Source: Paracoccus sp. MC1862
Lineage (GTDB): Bacteria; Pseudomonadota; Alphaproteobacteria; Rhodobacterales; Rhodobacteraceae
Direction of reading: 5' to 3'
Length of the DNA stretch: 64,000 nucleotides
Assembly (NCBI RefSeq): GCF_016617715.1
Contig: NZ_CP067225.1
Location: 2,530,501-2,594,500, forward strand
In this document: piece by piece, positions 9,560 to 18,876 of the stretch
Position numbering within the stretch: position 1 is the first letter of the stretch
Layout of the letters: every line of letters starts with the position of its first letter
Position numbers and translations under genes: made by a program
Notes under the pieces: model-generated
The model's database searches: none
What the model was told of the DNA's origin: nothing
Seen by the model: only the letters and a program-made list of their open reading frames with translations

Positions 9560-9640
9560 GTTGCGACCTTCCTTTCTGGGTTTGTGCGGCGATGAAAGGC
9601 TTGCACGCGCCGGAAAGGGCAACGGACTGGCTATTGCTTA

Positions 9641-10732
9641 CTATTTCCGTCGGGATGTGGGCGTCAAGCCGCCTTCCTGCCCATTGTTGAAGAAAATCAA
9701 CGCAGGCCCGATGTCGTCCAGCGTGGCACAGCCGCACAGCGCCATTGCGATTCGCAATTCGTCCTGCAGAAGCCGCAGGACATGGGCGACGCCCAGCGCC
9801 CCGGCGACGGCCAGCCCCTGCAGCGCCGGACGGCCGACCATCACCGCATCCGCCCCAAGGGCCAGCGCGCGCAGCACGTCCGTCCCGCGCCGGATGCCGC
9901 CGTCCAGCAGCAGCGGGACGCGCCTGGCCACGGTGGCAGCGACGGCGGGCAGCGCCTCGATGCTGGCGGGCAGGCCGTCCAGCACCCGGCCGCCGTGGTT
10001 CGACACCACGATCCCCGCCGCGCCGGCCCTGATCGCCTGCGTGGCGTCAGTCGGATGCAGGATTCCCTTGACCAACACCGGCAGCGGCGCGGCCGAGCAA
10101 AGCCATGCGAGATCCTCCCAGGCCGGGGCGGCCGCGATCAGGTCCTCAAGTCTGCCGCCGCTCACCCGGGGCAGGCCCGCAAGGTTCACCGCCGCCAGCC
10201 CTTCCGGCAGAACAAAGCCCGCCCGCATCTCGCGCGGGCGCTGGCCCGCGACCGGGGCATCCACGGTCAGCATCAGGGCCGAATAGCCCGCGTCGGCTGC
10301 CCGCTGCGCCAGCGCCAGCGTCGGCCCCTGCCCCATCCAGTAAAGCTGGAACCAGTCGCACAGGGCACCCGCCGCCCGTGCCTCGGACAGCGGGGTCGTG
10401 GCCTGCGCGCTCAGCACCATCCGCGCGCCCTGCGCCGTGGCCCCGGCGGCCAGCGCACGCTCGGCCTCGGGGTGGACCAGCCGTTGCCATCCCATCGGGG
10501 CGATCAGGACCGGATGCGCGAGCCGGGTGCCCAGCAGCGTCAGGCCGGTATCAGGGGCCGATCTTTGCAGCACCCGCGGCAGGATCGGCAGCGCGTCAAA
10601 GGCTGCCTCGTTGCGGCGCAGGGTGATTTCCTCGCCCGCGCCGCCCATGGCCCAGGCGGCGATGCCGGGCGGCAGGGCCGCTGTCGCGGCGCGGGCATAG
10701 TCGGCAAGGGTGGGCGGCAGCCCGTCAGCCAT
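9641..10732 (-). CDS. FMN-dependent alpha-hydroxy-acid oxidising protein (LldD/glycolate oxidase family)
   Basis: 363 residues with the family landmarks: the PxxIAPMGWQRL FMN-site segment, WFQLYWMGQG, LTVDAP, the catalytic base in SNHGGRVLDG, and the LLDGGIRRGTDVLRALALGADAVMVGRP phosphate-binding stretch. It probably oxidises a 2-hydroxy acid to the 2-keto acid using FMN. It overlaps the DUF2218 gene by 8 nt and lies inside the siderophore operon, which is unusual for a lactate or glycolate enzyme. It may act on a hydroxycarboxylate siderophore or its breakdown product; this is inference only. Confidence 0.88.
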   Translation of the reverse strand: MADGLPPTLADYARAATAALPPGIAAWAMGGAGEEITLRRNEAAFDALPILPRVLQRSAPDTGLTLLGTRLAHPVLIAPMGWQRLVHPEAERALAAGATAQGARMVLSAQATTPLSEARAAGALCDWFQLYWMGQGPTLALAQRAADAGYSALMLTVDAPVAGQRPREMRAGFVLPEGLAAVNLAGLPRVSGGRLEDLIAAAPAWEDLAWLCSAAPLPVLVKGILHPTDATQAIRAGAAGIVVSNHGGRVLDGLPASIEALPAVAATVARRVPLLLDGGIRRGTDVLRALALGADAVMVGRPALQGLAVAGALGVAHVLRLLQDELRIAMALCGCATLDDIGPALIFFNNGQEGGLTPTSRRK

Positions 10733-11015
10733 CCGCCATGCGCCAGTCGAGCCCCGTGAAGCCGTCCCGGAAGGCGAAGATCACCAGATGCTTGTCCACG
10801 ACATAGCGCAGGTTGATGATGCCCTTGGCATCCTCGGCCTCGACCTGCGCGACGAAGGCGCCATCCTGGGCGGAAAGCCGGACGCTGCCCGCCTCCATCT
10901 CGAAATCGGCGGAATCGGCGTCCGAGCGGACCTCGATCTTGTGGCCGAAATGCTTGGCAAGCTGCTGGACGTATTTCGTGGCGTTCGGGGTGGGGTAGCG
11001 GGCGGTCGAGATCAT
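10725..11015 (-). CDS. DUF2218 family protein
   Basis: 96 residues starting MISTARYPTPNATKYVQQLAKHFGHK. It is a small soluble DUF2218 domain whose members are often encoded beside siderophore-uptake or siderophore-interacting genes. No catalytic motif or membrane segment is seen. It lies 8 nt after the ATPase gene and overlaps the oxidase start, so it belongs to the operon. A longer frame running back into the ATPase gene is an artefact of overlapping frames. Confidence 0.82.
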   Translation of the reverse strand: MISTARYPTPNATKYVQQLAKHFGHKIEVRSDADSADFEMEAGSVRLSAQDGAFVAQVEAEDAKGIINLRYVVDKHLVIFAFRDGFTGLDWRMADG

Positions 11016-11023
11016 GGTGGGCC

Positions 11024-11845
11024 TCAATGCAGGAAGGATTGGTCGAGTTCGACCTGTTTCGGGAAAGGGGCGCCCAACTGATCGTGCCAGTGGTGGTGCA
11101 GGACCAGCGGGCGGTCGTCGTGGCGGGACACCTCGATCGGCGTGTCGTAAAGCGCGGACAGCACCGGCTCGGTCAGAACGGCTTCGGGCGCACCCTCGGC
11201 CACGATCCGGCCGTTCTTCATTGCAACAATGTGGTCGGCCCAGGCAGCGGCATAGTTGACCTCGTGAACGACCGTGACGACGCTGCGGCCACTGCCGCGC
11301 ACCAGTTCGGCCAGCCGCGCCATCAGTGCCCGTGAATGGGCCATGTCGAGGTTGTTCAGCGGCTCGTCCAGCAGCAGCCAGTCGGTGCCTTGGGCAAAGG
11401 TCATCGCCAGATGCGCCCGCTGCGCCTGCCCGCCCGAGATCTCGTCGAGGAAGCGGTCCCTGAACGAGGCCAGCCCGAAGGCCTCCAGCGCCGCCTCGAT
11501 GGCTGCGCGGTCGGCAGGCCGCGGGCGGCCGTGGTGATGCGGCCAGCGGCCGAAGCCCACCAGTTCCGCCACCCGCAAGCGGCTGGCGATATGGGTCTGC
11601 TGGCCCATGACGGCCATGGCCAGCGCCAGCCGCTCGGTCGGTGTGGTGGCAAGGTCGAGGCCGTCGATCTCGATCCGGCCTTGCTGCAAGGGTTCCAGCC
11701 GGGCGACCAGCCGCAAGAGCGTGGACTTGCCCGCCCCGTTCGGGCCGATCAGCGCGATCAGCTTGCCGCGCGGCAGGGTCAGGTCGATGTCCTGCAGGAT
11801 CGGCGCGGCGCCGATATGGTGGCTCAGCCCGTCGATGCGGATCAT
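11024..11845 (-). CDS. Iron-siderophore ABC transporter ATP-binding protein
   Basis: 273 residues with Walker A GPNGAGKST, signature SGGQAQR, Walker B WLLLDEPLNNLD and the switch His in TVVHEV. This is the FecE/FepC/YclP subfamily. It overlaps the second permease gene by 4 nt. It powers uptake of ferric siderophore from periplasm to cytoplasm with the two permeases upstream. Confidence 0.94.
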   Translation of the reverse strand: MIRIDGLSHHIGAAPILQDIDLTLPRGKLIALIGPNGAGKSTLLRLVARLEPLQQGRIEIDGLDLATTPTERLALAMAVMGQQTHIASRLRVAELVGFGRWPHHHGRPRPADRAAIEAALEAFGLASFRDRFLDEISGGQAQRAHLAMTFAQGTDWLLLDEPLNNLDMAHSRALMARLAELVRGSGRSVVTVVHEVNYAAAWADHIVAMKNGRIVAEGAPEAVLTEPVLSALYDTPIEVSRHDDRPLVLHHHWHDQLGAPFPKQVELDQSFLH

Positions 11846-12798
11846 CGGACACGTCCTTTCAGCAGCAGGAACAGGAAGAACAGGCCGCCCGCGAACTCGA
11901 CGACGACCGACAGGGTCGCGGTCTGGCCCATCAGGCGCTCGAACAGGGTCTGGCCGGCAACAAGGATCACCGCCCCGATCAGCCCGGCGGCAGGCAGCAG
12001 CACCGCATGGCGGGCCGAGGGCGCAAGGCCGTGCGCCAGCCCCGCCACCAGCAGGCCGAAAAAGGCTACCGGCCCGACCAGTGCGGTCGAGACCGAGACC
12101 AGCATCCCCACCAGTCCCAGCGTCACCAGCACCAGTCGGTCAAAGCGCAGCCCCAGCGACACCGCGACCTCGCGTCCCAGCGCCAGCACGTCAAGGCGGG
12201 GTGCAAGCCAGATGGCGGCGCCCGTGCAAAGCGCCGCGATCGCGCCCGCCACGGGCAGCAGGGCGGCATCGATGCTGCCGAAGCTTGCGAAACTGACGCT
12301 TTGCACCACGGCAAAGGCGTTGGGGTCCATGATCCGCGCCAGGAAGGTCGACAGCGACCGGAACAGCACCCCCAGGATCACCCCCGTCAGGATGGTGCGG
12401 GGAATGTCCTTCGCCCCCCGGCCGAGCAGCGTGCCGAACAGCAGCGCTGCCAGCAGAGACATGATGGCAACCTCGGCCAGGAACTTGGCGGCATCCGGCA
12501 GGGCGGCGAAGCCCGCCACCCCGAGGCTTGCCACCAGTCCGGTCTGCAGCAGCACGTAAAGCGCGTCGAATCCCATGATCGAGGGCGTCAGCACCCGGTT
12601 CGCGGCCACCGTCTGGAACAGCACCGTGGCGACGCCCACGGCCACGCCCACGACCACCAGCCCGGCCAGCTTGGTCCCGCGCAGTTGCAGGATGAAGCCG
12701 CGGTTGCCGCCGCCGATGCCCTGGAACATCCAGACCAGCGACGAGGCCGCGAGCAGCGCCAGCAGCGCCGCGATCAGGGTGGCGGCGGGCCTATCCAT
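11842..12798 (-). CDS. FecCD-family siderophore ABC permease (second subunit)
   Basis: 318 residues, polytopic, with typical FecCD segments such as ILTGVILGVLFRSLSTF and the VGPVAFFGLLVAGLAHGLAPS loop that contacts the binding protein and ATPase. The order binding protein, permease, permease, ATPase resembles the YclNOPQ/FatBCD-type systems for catecholate or petrobactin-like siderophores. It starts 5 nt after the first permease gene. Confidence 0.92.
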   Translation of the reverse strand: MDRPAATLIAALLALLAASSLVWMFQGIGGGNRGFILQLRGTKLAGLVVVGVAVGVATVLFQTVAANRVLTPSIMGFDALYVLLQTGLVASLGVAGFAALPDAAKFLAEVAIMSLLAALLFGTLLGRGAKDIPRTILTGVILGVLFRSLSTFLARIMDPNAFAVVQSVSFASFGSIDAALLPVAGAIAALCTGAAIWLAPRLDVLALGREVAVSLGLRFDRLVLVTLGLVGMLVSVSTALVGPVAFFGLLVAGLAHGLAPSARHAVLLPAAGLIGAVILVAGQTLFERLMGQTATLSVVVEFAGGLFFLFLLLKGRVR

Positions 12799-12803
12799 GC
12801 GCG

Positions 12804-13757
12804 CTATCCACGGACGGGCGGCCTATAGAGAAGCCACAGGAAGATCACCGAGCCGATGATGCCCAGGATCGTGCCGACCGGGATCTCATACGGGTGGCGC
12901 ACGATCCGCCCGATCAGATCACAGGCCAGCAGCAGCCCCGCGCCCCCCGCCGCGACGACGGGGATCGAGGCGCGCAGGTTGTCGCCCATGACGCGGGCAA
13001 CGATATTCGGCACCACCAGCCCGACGAAGGGGATCATGCCCACGGTCGTCACCACCAGCGCCGAGACGACCGAGACGACCACCATCCCCAGCCGCATCAC
13101 GCCCCTCGTGGACAGCCCCAGTCCTGTCGCCACCTGGTCGCCCAGTGACAGGATGGCGAAGCGGTCGGCCGCGAACCAGGCAAGCCCCGCCGCCGCGCCC
13201 GCGATCCACAGCAGTTCATAGCGGCCGGCGATGATGCCCGAGAACTCGCCCGACATCAGCCAGGTGTTGACGAATTGCAGCAGGTCCGCCTCCCACGCGA
13301 TCCAGGTGACGACCGATCCGATGATGCCCGACAGGATCAGCCCGGCGATGGGAACCAGCATCACCTCGCGCACCGGCAGGCGGCGGACGATGGCCAGAAA
13401 CAGCGCGGTGCCCGCCATCGCGGCGAGGCTGGCCGCGACCATCTTGATCCAGATCGGCGCGGCGGGGGCCAGCAGGGTGATCCCCAGCAGCCCCAGCGCC
13501 GCGCTTTCGCCGGTGCCCGCGGTGTCGGGGCCGACAAAGCGATTGCGCACGAGGCTCTGGATCACCACGCCAGCGACCGCCAGCGCCGCCCCCGTCAGCA
13601 GCACCGCCAGCGTGCGGGGCAGCCGCGATTCCATCAGCACGAGGGTCGTCCAGCCGTCCCCGGCGCCGCGCAGGTCGATCTGCGCCGCGCCGACGCCAAG
13701 GCTCGCCAGCGTCAGCGCCGCCAGCGCCAGCCCCGCGACAAGGGGGCGGGCCTTCAT
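12804..13757 (-). CDS. FecCD-family siderophore ABC permease (first subunit)
   Basis: 317 residues with about nine or ten membrane segments, the ESRLPRTLAVLLTGAALAVAGVVIQ N-terminal signature and the cytoplasmic VGMIPFVGLVVPNIVAR segment typical of FecCD permeases. It overlaps the binding-protein gene by 4 nt. It probably forms a heterodimer with the product of 11842-12798. Confidence 0.92.
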   Translation of the reverse strand: MKARPLVAGLALAALTLASLGVGAAQIDLRGAGDGWTTLVLMESRLPRTLAVLLTGAALAVAGVVIQSLVRNRFVGPDTAGTGESAALGLLGITLLAPAAPIWIKMVAASLAAMAGTALFLAIVRRLPVREVMLVPIAGLILSGIIGSVVTWIAWEADLLQFVNTWLMSGEFSGIIAGRYELLWIAGAAAGLAWFAADRFAILSLGDQVATGLGLSTRGVMRLGMVVVSVVSALVVTTVGMIPFVGLVVPNIVARVMGDNLRASIPVVAAGGAGLLLACDLIGRIVRHPYEIPVGTILGIIGSVIFLWLLYRPPVRG

Positions 13758-14647
13758 CCCGCGAGTGCTGCGACCAGCGCGTCCAGCGTCTCGGTCAGCG
13801 CCGTATAGCCGCCGGGCGCGAGATAGACGTTGTCTGCGGGCAGGTAGACGACATTGCCGTTCTTCCAGGCGTTGGTCTGGCGCACCAGTTCATTGTCCAG
13901 CGTGGCCTGGGCCGAGGGCTGGTCCGCGCCGATGGCCACGCCGCGGTCCAGTACGAACAGCCAGTCGGGGTTGGTCTGGGCGATGAACTCGTGGCTGATG
14001 GCATCGCCGTGGTTGGCCTTTTCGTCCAGCGGCCGGCCCGCCTGCGGCAGCCCGGTCACCTCATAGATCCAGCCGAAACGCGAGTCCTTCCCATAGGCCG
14101 ACATCTTCGGCCCGTTGGTCAGCACCACCAGCGCGCCGCCCTTGTCGCGGCCGGCTTCCGCCAGTGCCGCAAGCTTTTCATCCAGCGCGGCGGCCAGCGC
14201 CTCGCCCTCGACCTGCTTGCCGAACAGCGCGGCCAGCGCCGCCAGCCGGGCCTTGGCGTCGGAGATCAGGTCGGCGCCGTCCACCGTCATGTCGATGGCG
14301 GGCGCGACCTGCGCCACTGCGTCCTTCTTCACGGCCGAGCGGTTGGCGACCACGATCAGGTCCGGGCCGATGGCGGCCAGCTTTTCGAGATCAGGCTCCT
14401 GCAGGGTGCCGACCGGGGCCGCGTCCTGCGCCAAAGGCTGCAGATGGTCGAGGTAGAGCTTGTCGGGAACCGCCACCGGCTGCACGCCTAACGCCATCAT
14501 CGTGTCGGCCACGCCAAGATCGAGAACCGCCACCTTTGCGGGCGCCGCCGGCAACGACACGATCCCTTGGGCGGTCTCGACCGTCACCTCGGCAAGGGCG
14601 GCAGAGGCAAGCAGGGCCGCCAGACCAGCCGACAAGATCATCCGCAT
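13754..14647 (-). CDS. Periplasmic siderophore-binding protein (FatB/CeuE/YclQ-like)
   Basis: 297 residues with a signal peptide MRMILSAGLAALLASAALA. A type-III periplasmic-binding fold follows with PAKVAVLDLGVADTMMALGV and DLEKLAAIGPDLIVVANRSA. An unbroken helix-rich linker joins the lobes, and the C-terminus reads ALTETLDALVAALAG. The signal peptide lacks an obvious lipobox, fitting a soluble Gram-negative periplasmic protein. It is the first gene of the iron operon. Confidence 0.92.
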   Translation of the reverse strand: MRMILSAGLAALLASAALAEVTVETAQGIVSLPAAPAKVAVLDLGVADTMMALGVQPVAVPDKLYLDHLQPLAQDAAPVGTLQEPDLEKLAAIGPDLIVVANRSAVKKDAVAQVAPAIDMTVDGADLISDAKARLAALAALFGKQVEGEALAAALDEKLAALAEAGRDKGGALVVLTNGPKMSAYGKDSRFGWIYEVTGLPQAGRPLDEKANHGDAISHEFIAQTNPDWLFVLDRGVAIGADQPSAQATLDNELVRQTNAWKNGNVVYLPADNVYLAPGGYTALTETLDALVAALAG

Positions 14648-14705
14648 AAGAGTGTCCTTTCCTGAGAAGGCATGTCAGGTATAGTTGGTGGGGATTATTA
14701 AATCC

Positions 14706-14718
14706 GACTAACCGAGTC
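14706..14718. promoter_or_regulatory. Candidate iron-responsive operator upstream of the siderophore operon
   Basis: GACT-N5-AGTC dyad symmetry about 60 nt upstream of the binding-protein start, in an AT-richer stretch (14680-14760) suited to a promoter. Iron regulons of Rhodobacterales are known to use short palindromic boxes. I cannot confirm a consensus match, so the regulator is left open. Confidence 0.35.
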
Positions 14719-14759
14719 AACAATACCGGATATGCAGATGCTGACGGCCCGGTAAATAT

Positions 14760-15572
14760 TTCGACGGCTGCTTTTTATGCCGTCCGGTTCAAGGCTGCCA
14801 CGCTGGCACCGAGGAATAACGCTTCAGCTGCGCTTGCCTTTGCTTCGAACGTGGCCTCCTACGAGACGGTGCGCCTTCTATGTACCGCCTGCTTCGCCCT
14901 GAACCGGCCCGCACAGAGGCGCAACAGTTAAATTAGATCTTCTATTGTTCAGGTCCGGCATATGGTGGATCCGAGTTGACGATGGCTTTGTGCGGCTCTG
15001 GGGCTTAAGCCCCGGACAGACCGTCTCTTGTGCGTTGCGGGGGTATGAGCAGGCCTCTTGTATCCGATGATCTGGGATCGGCGATTGCGCCGCTGCGGCG
15101 GGACAAGCCCGGGGGTGGCCGGGCGCGGTTGCGACAGGCGCCTGGCCTTGGCGGGCATCATCTTCGTGCTCCGATCCGGCATTCCCGGACAGATGCTGCC
15201 GGCGGGTTCGGCTGCTCCGGCATGGCCTGCTGGCGCAGGCTGCAGGACCGGCCGAAGGCCGGCATCCGGGCCGGGCTCCATCGCATGCTGCCGGAGCGCC
15301 TGCCGGATGATGGACAGCCGGACTGGAGCCGGGCCTCCCTCTACAGCCCCGCCGTGCCGGCGAAAAGGTGGCTGCCGGGATCGGGACAAGCCCGAGGGAT
15401 CGCGGGCAAACCGGGCACGAAGCGCCCCCTTGCGGTCGACCGCAAAGGCGCCCCCCGCGATGCCGTGCCGGGCCTGCGCCACGGTCGCAGTCGCTCGTGC
15501 AAGCGCCCCGACATGAAGCGCCCCGGGTTTACCGGAGAATAGAACACTCAAAGGACGACCCCTATGACGCAA
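14760..15572. other. Gene-poor stretch, no supported CDS
   Basis: About 800 bases. Several open frames exist on both strands (for example 14949-15596 minus), but their composition looks like GC-skewed noncoding frames and I recognise no domain. The right edge, 15540-15572, behaves as the inner side of an IS5-type terminal repeat next to the IS110 variant. Confidence 0.5.
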
Positions 15573-15581
15573 CATGTGTAA

Positions 15582-15829
15582 CCGCCCCATGCGCAAGAGG
15601 GATCTTCGGAGCTGGTGTTGGCGCTGTCGGGTGCTGACATCTGTCCGGCCTCTGCTGCGGCCTCACACCTGCCGCGGGCCCGTATGGTGTTCGCGGGTCG
15701 GGTCCAGATCAAAGCCCCGTGCTCGGAGGCACTCTGTTGCGCACTGGTTCTCCCGATCCTGTCTCACGACCGTTGCGCCATACCGCTCCTTGCCCTCTTC
15801 CGCTCCGACCCCCTCGCGACCCTGGTAGC
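15582..15829 (-). ncRNA. Candidate guide RNA region of the IS110 variant
   Basis: The 3' noncoding end of the element, collinear with the same region of the 1363-bp copies although the sequence has diverged. The segment CTCTGTTGCGCA (15732-15743, plus strand) corresponds to CTCTGTTGCACA in the other copies, with one A to G change. The element's flank shows the matching change (TTGCG rather than TTGCA). Confidence 0.4.
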
Positions 15830-16860
15830 TTACGCCGCCATGGCCGGAGCCCGGTAGGTGCCGCCCCGGACCATCAGGGCCCAAATGATCCGCGCCATCT
15901 TGTTCGCGAGCGCCACCCGCACCAGCATCGGCGGCTCGCGCATCAGCAGGCCGCCCAGCCAGGTGCCGGGCTGTGCTTCCCGGTGAATGTGGCGTTTGAT
16001 GATGACGCTGTTCGCCCCGATGATCAGCAGCCGCCTCAGGGAGCGCTCCCCCATCTTCGTCGTGGCACCCAGCCGCTGCTTGCCGCCGGTCGAATGCTGC
16101 CGGGGCGTGAGACCAAGCCAGGCCGCGAAGTCTCGCCCCCCGGCGGAACGTCCCGGGTGGCCGGGGCCAGGACCGCGAGGGCCGTGGCGATCAGCGGACC
16201 GATGCCCGGCACCGTCATCAGCCGCCGGGCCACGTCGTTCTCCTTGGCGCGACGGGCGATCTCGGCATCGAGCCTGCCGATCTCCGTCTCCAGGTGAGTG
16301 AGTGCCGCGACCAGCACCTTCAGCGTGGTGGTGGCCTCAGCAGGCAGGCCGCTGTCCGGATCCTCGACGATCGCGATCAGCCGTGCGGCATTGGCCGCAC
16401 CCTGGGGCACGATCTGCCCGAACTCGGCCAGGTGGCCACGCAGGGCGTTGATCGCCTGCGTCCGCTGCCGGATCAGAAGCTCACGCACGCGGAACACCAT
16501 CGCCGCGCCCTGCGTCACTTCGCTCTTCACCGGCACAAAGCGCATCGTCGGGCGCAGCGCGGCTTCGCAGATCGCCTCCGCATCGGCAGCATCATTCTTC
16601 TGGCGCTTCATGAAAGGCTTGACGTAGGCCGGCGGGATCAGCCGCACATCGTGACCCAGCTTCGCGATCTCACGACCCCAGAAACGGGCGCCACCACAGG
16701 CTTCCATCGCGACGACGCAGGGCTCCGATTGGCTGAAGAACACCAGCACCTGATGCCGCCGCAGCTTCTTGCGCAGCACCGCTTGCCCAGAAGCGTCGGC
16801 CCCGTGAACATGGAACACATGCTTCGCCAGATCGAGCCCGATCATGGCAATCTCCGACAT
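15830..16860 (-). pseudogene. IS110-family transposase (variant), frameshifted
   Basis: Starts MSEIAMIGLDLAKHVFHVHG and keeps the DEDD landmarks AMEACGGARFWGR and KNDAADAEAI, then TVPGIGPLIATALAVLAP. The frame breaks near 16140 and resumes in another frame with MGERSLRRLLIIGANSV to the stop at 15830. Alignment by eye to the intact 342-aa homologue shows about two extra bases at 16138-16165. The product is probably inactive. Confidence 0.82.
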
Positions 16861-16940
16861 GAACGTCCTCCTTTGTGGATCGTTGCAGACCCATCTTGGC
16901 ACAGCAATGCCGTCGGGGGGCGGTCACAGCAACAAAGCCT

Positions 16941-17041
16941 GCCAGCCGCCGGGCGACCCGCAAGGTCCATAGCGTTGAAGAAAAGATCCGCATTGTCCTG
17001 GCTGGGCTTGGTGGAGAGGACAGCATCGCAGAGCTGTGCCG
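16941..17041 (+). pseudogene. IS3-family OrfA fragment
   Basis: Thirty-odd codons reading SRRATRKVHSVEEKIRIVLAGLGGEDSIAELCR. This is the N-terminal helix-turn-helix of an IS3-type OrfA, cut on both sides by IS110 sequences. It shows that several elements were stacked here. Confidence 0.65.
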
Positions 17042-17396
17042 CCCCCTGGTGGGCCTCGCTCTTCACGGCGACAAACCGCATCGTCGGCCACGAGGCAGCT
17101 TCCGCTATCGCTTCGGCATCAGCCGTGTCGTTCTTCTGCCGCTTCACGAACGGCTTCACATAGGCCGACGGGATCAGCCGCACTTCATGGCCGAGGTCGC
17201 TGAACGTCCAGCCCTAGTGATGCGCACTGGCGCAAGCCTCCATTGCCACCACGCACGGCGGCTGCGCGGCCATGAACTTCAGCAGCTGCGCCCGGGACAG
17301 CTTGCGGCGAAAAACCACTGATCCATCCGCCTCGGCGCCATGTGCCTGAAACACGTTCTTGGCCAGATCCAGGCCGATGATGCTAACCTCTCCCAT
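17042..17396 (-). pseudogene. IS110-family transposase fragment (third variant)
   Basis: Starts MGEVSIIGLDLAKNVFQAHG with PCVVAMEACASAHH, then a stop and frame change, resuming as LGHEVRLIPSAYVKPFVKRQKNDTADAEAIAEAA. It breaks off at 17042 against the OrfA fragment. Only the N-terminal third survives. Confidence 0.75.
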
Positions 17397-17790
17397 GGAC
17401 GCCCCCCTCCGTAGCGGTGCTTCAACACCTACCACCTTGGCACATCGATGCCGCCGGGGGGCGCCCACCCCCTCGCTTACAGAGAGTCTGGGAGGCCCTC
17501 TGGAGGCACGTGAGGCGGAGGCATGTGGTTGGGAATCCAGAACAGGAGAAGGCCTCAGGCGGCCCACTCCGTGGCCGTCAGGCTCGACGCAGGTGCGGTG
17601 CTGCTGGGTCTGGTCATGCAAATCTCTCGATCAAAGGCAGTGGAAATGGCATGGCTGGCGAACGCGAACTTGCCCGACTTGGCGGTATTGATCGTAGCAA
17701 AAGCCCCGAAAGCCCCGATTTGACATTGCGTCATTCAAGATTGGACGCGGCATTCAAGCGAAAGTAAATTGCTGGATCGATGCGGTTTTC
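17397..17790. other. IS110 leader remnant followed by unassigned sequence
   Basis: 17400-17500 matches the style of the IS110 5' noncoding end (CACCTTGGCACATCGATGCC). The rest carries no gene I recognise. Confidence 0.45.
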
Positions 17791-17799
17791 CATGCTGCT

Positions 17800-18050
17800 G
17801 GTGGCGCTTGCAGGCGGTTAGCCGGTCGGCGGAGTTCCTGCTGACCCTCGCGGCGGAATGCGACAGCGAATGCCCTGTGGCGCTGCCCTGCAGCAAGGCG
17901 CTGATTGCGGGACAGTCGGGGATGAAGCCCGAGACCCTGCCGTGGACCTTCAACCGGCTGCGCGACCATAGCGTGCAGACAGATGCCGCGGTTGCTCATA
18001 TCGAGGACATGAAACGTCTGCGCGACTTGGTGAGCTGCAGCCTGACGTAA
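17800..18050 (+). pseudogene. Crp/Fnr-family regulator, C-terminal fragment
   Basis: SRSAEFLLTLAAECDSE, then LPCSKALIAGQSGMKPETLPWTFNRLRDH, then VAHIEDMKRLRDLV corresponds to the DNA-binding half of an FNR/DNR/NnrR-like regulator. The helix-turn-helix normally reads IAxxLGMxPETLSRxFxRLR; here PWTF replaces SRAF, consistent with decay. The sensor domain is missing. Confidence 0.6.
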
Positions 18051-18201
18051 GGGGCAGGGCCTTGCTGACGTCCTGCCGTCGCGCGAGGACTGTCGATTGC
18101 CATCCCTAGGAACGATCTTATTTGCAGATCATCCTGGCAGCGCTCCATCCTCCCTTTTGGGCGCAACCCAGACCATCCCCAGTGCATGACATGACGCCGT
18201 G

Positions 18202-18876
18202 ATGAACCAGCAGTCCCAGGATCAGGAGCGTGACGTCCTCGCGGGACTTGTCGAGCGGGTGACGTTCCACAATCCCGAGACCGGCTTTTGCGTGCTGCGC
18301 GTCAAGGCGCGCGGGCACCGGGACCTGGTGACGGTGGTGGGCCATGCCGCTGCGATCTCCGCGGGCGAATGGATCAGCGCCTCGGGGCAGTGGAGCAACG
18401 ATCGCACGCATGGCTTGCAGTTCCGTACGCAGTTCCTCAGGGCGTCCGCACCCACGACTGCCGAGGGCATCGAGAAATATCTCGGCTCGGGCATGATCCG
18501 CGGCATCGGTCCGGTCACGGGCAAGCGCCTCGTGCGCCATTTCGGCACGGAGGTCTTCGACATCATCAAGGCCAGTCCCGAACGGCTGCGGGAGGTGGAC
18601 GGCATCGGTCCTGTCCGCGCCGCCCGGATCGCAGCCGGTTGGGCCGACCAGAAGGCCATCCGCGAGATCATGGTGTTCCTGCACCACCATAGCGTCGGCA
18701 CCGCGCGCGCCGGGCGGATCTTCAAGACCTATGGCCTCGATGCGGTGCAGGTGATGAGCGAGAACCCCTACCGGCTCACCCGGGATATCCGCGGCATCGG
18801 CTTCCGCACTGCCGATGTCATTGCCGAAAAGCTCGGCGTTTGCCCCTTTCCCCTTTTGTTCAGGCGATGCGCATGA
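18202..18876 (+). pseudogene. recD2: RecD2-type helicase, N-terminal fragment
   Basis: About 212 residues match the RecD2 N-terminus: [29 protein letters not shown] is the OB-like domain, and the tandem helix-hairpin-helix region includes [21 protein letters not shown] and [18 protein letters not shown]. The protein should continue for about 500 residues of SF1B helicase, but homology stops at EKLGV (18837) where degenerate IS5 sequence begins. The motor domain is lost, so it is non-functional as a helicase. Confidence 0.85.

Larger units (their letters stand above)
15573..16932 (-). mobile_element. IS110-family variant element in an IS5-type terminal repeat, 1360 bp
   Basis: Boundaries were set by analogy with the 1363-bp copies. 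Removing it joins GGCTTTG (16933-16939, minus sense) to TTGCGTCATAGGGG, an IS903-like terminal repeat. It has the same subterminal inverted repeat, GGGGCGGT(T/C)ACA, as the other copies. The transposase gene inside is frameshifted. Confidence 0.7.

Noticed and set aside
7025..9595. 856-codon plus-strand open frame
   Set aside because: Shadow of the TonB-dependent receptor gene; no domain sense on the plus strand.
10725..11852. 375-codon frame as one protein
   Set aside because: The first 280 codons are an out-of-frame reading of the ATPase gene. The real gene is the 96-residue DUF2218 protein at its end.
14949..15596. 215-codon minus-strand ORF and overlapping plus-strand ORFs in the 15-kb gap
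   Set aside because: No domain recognised, and composition typical of GC-rich spurious frames.
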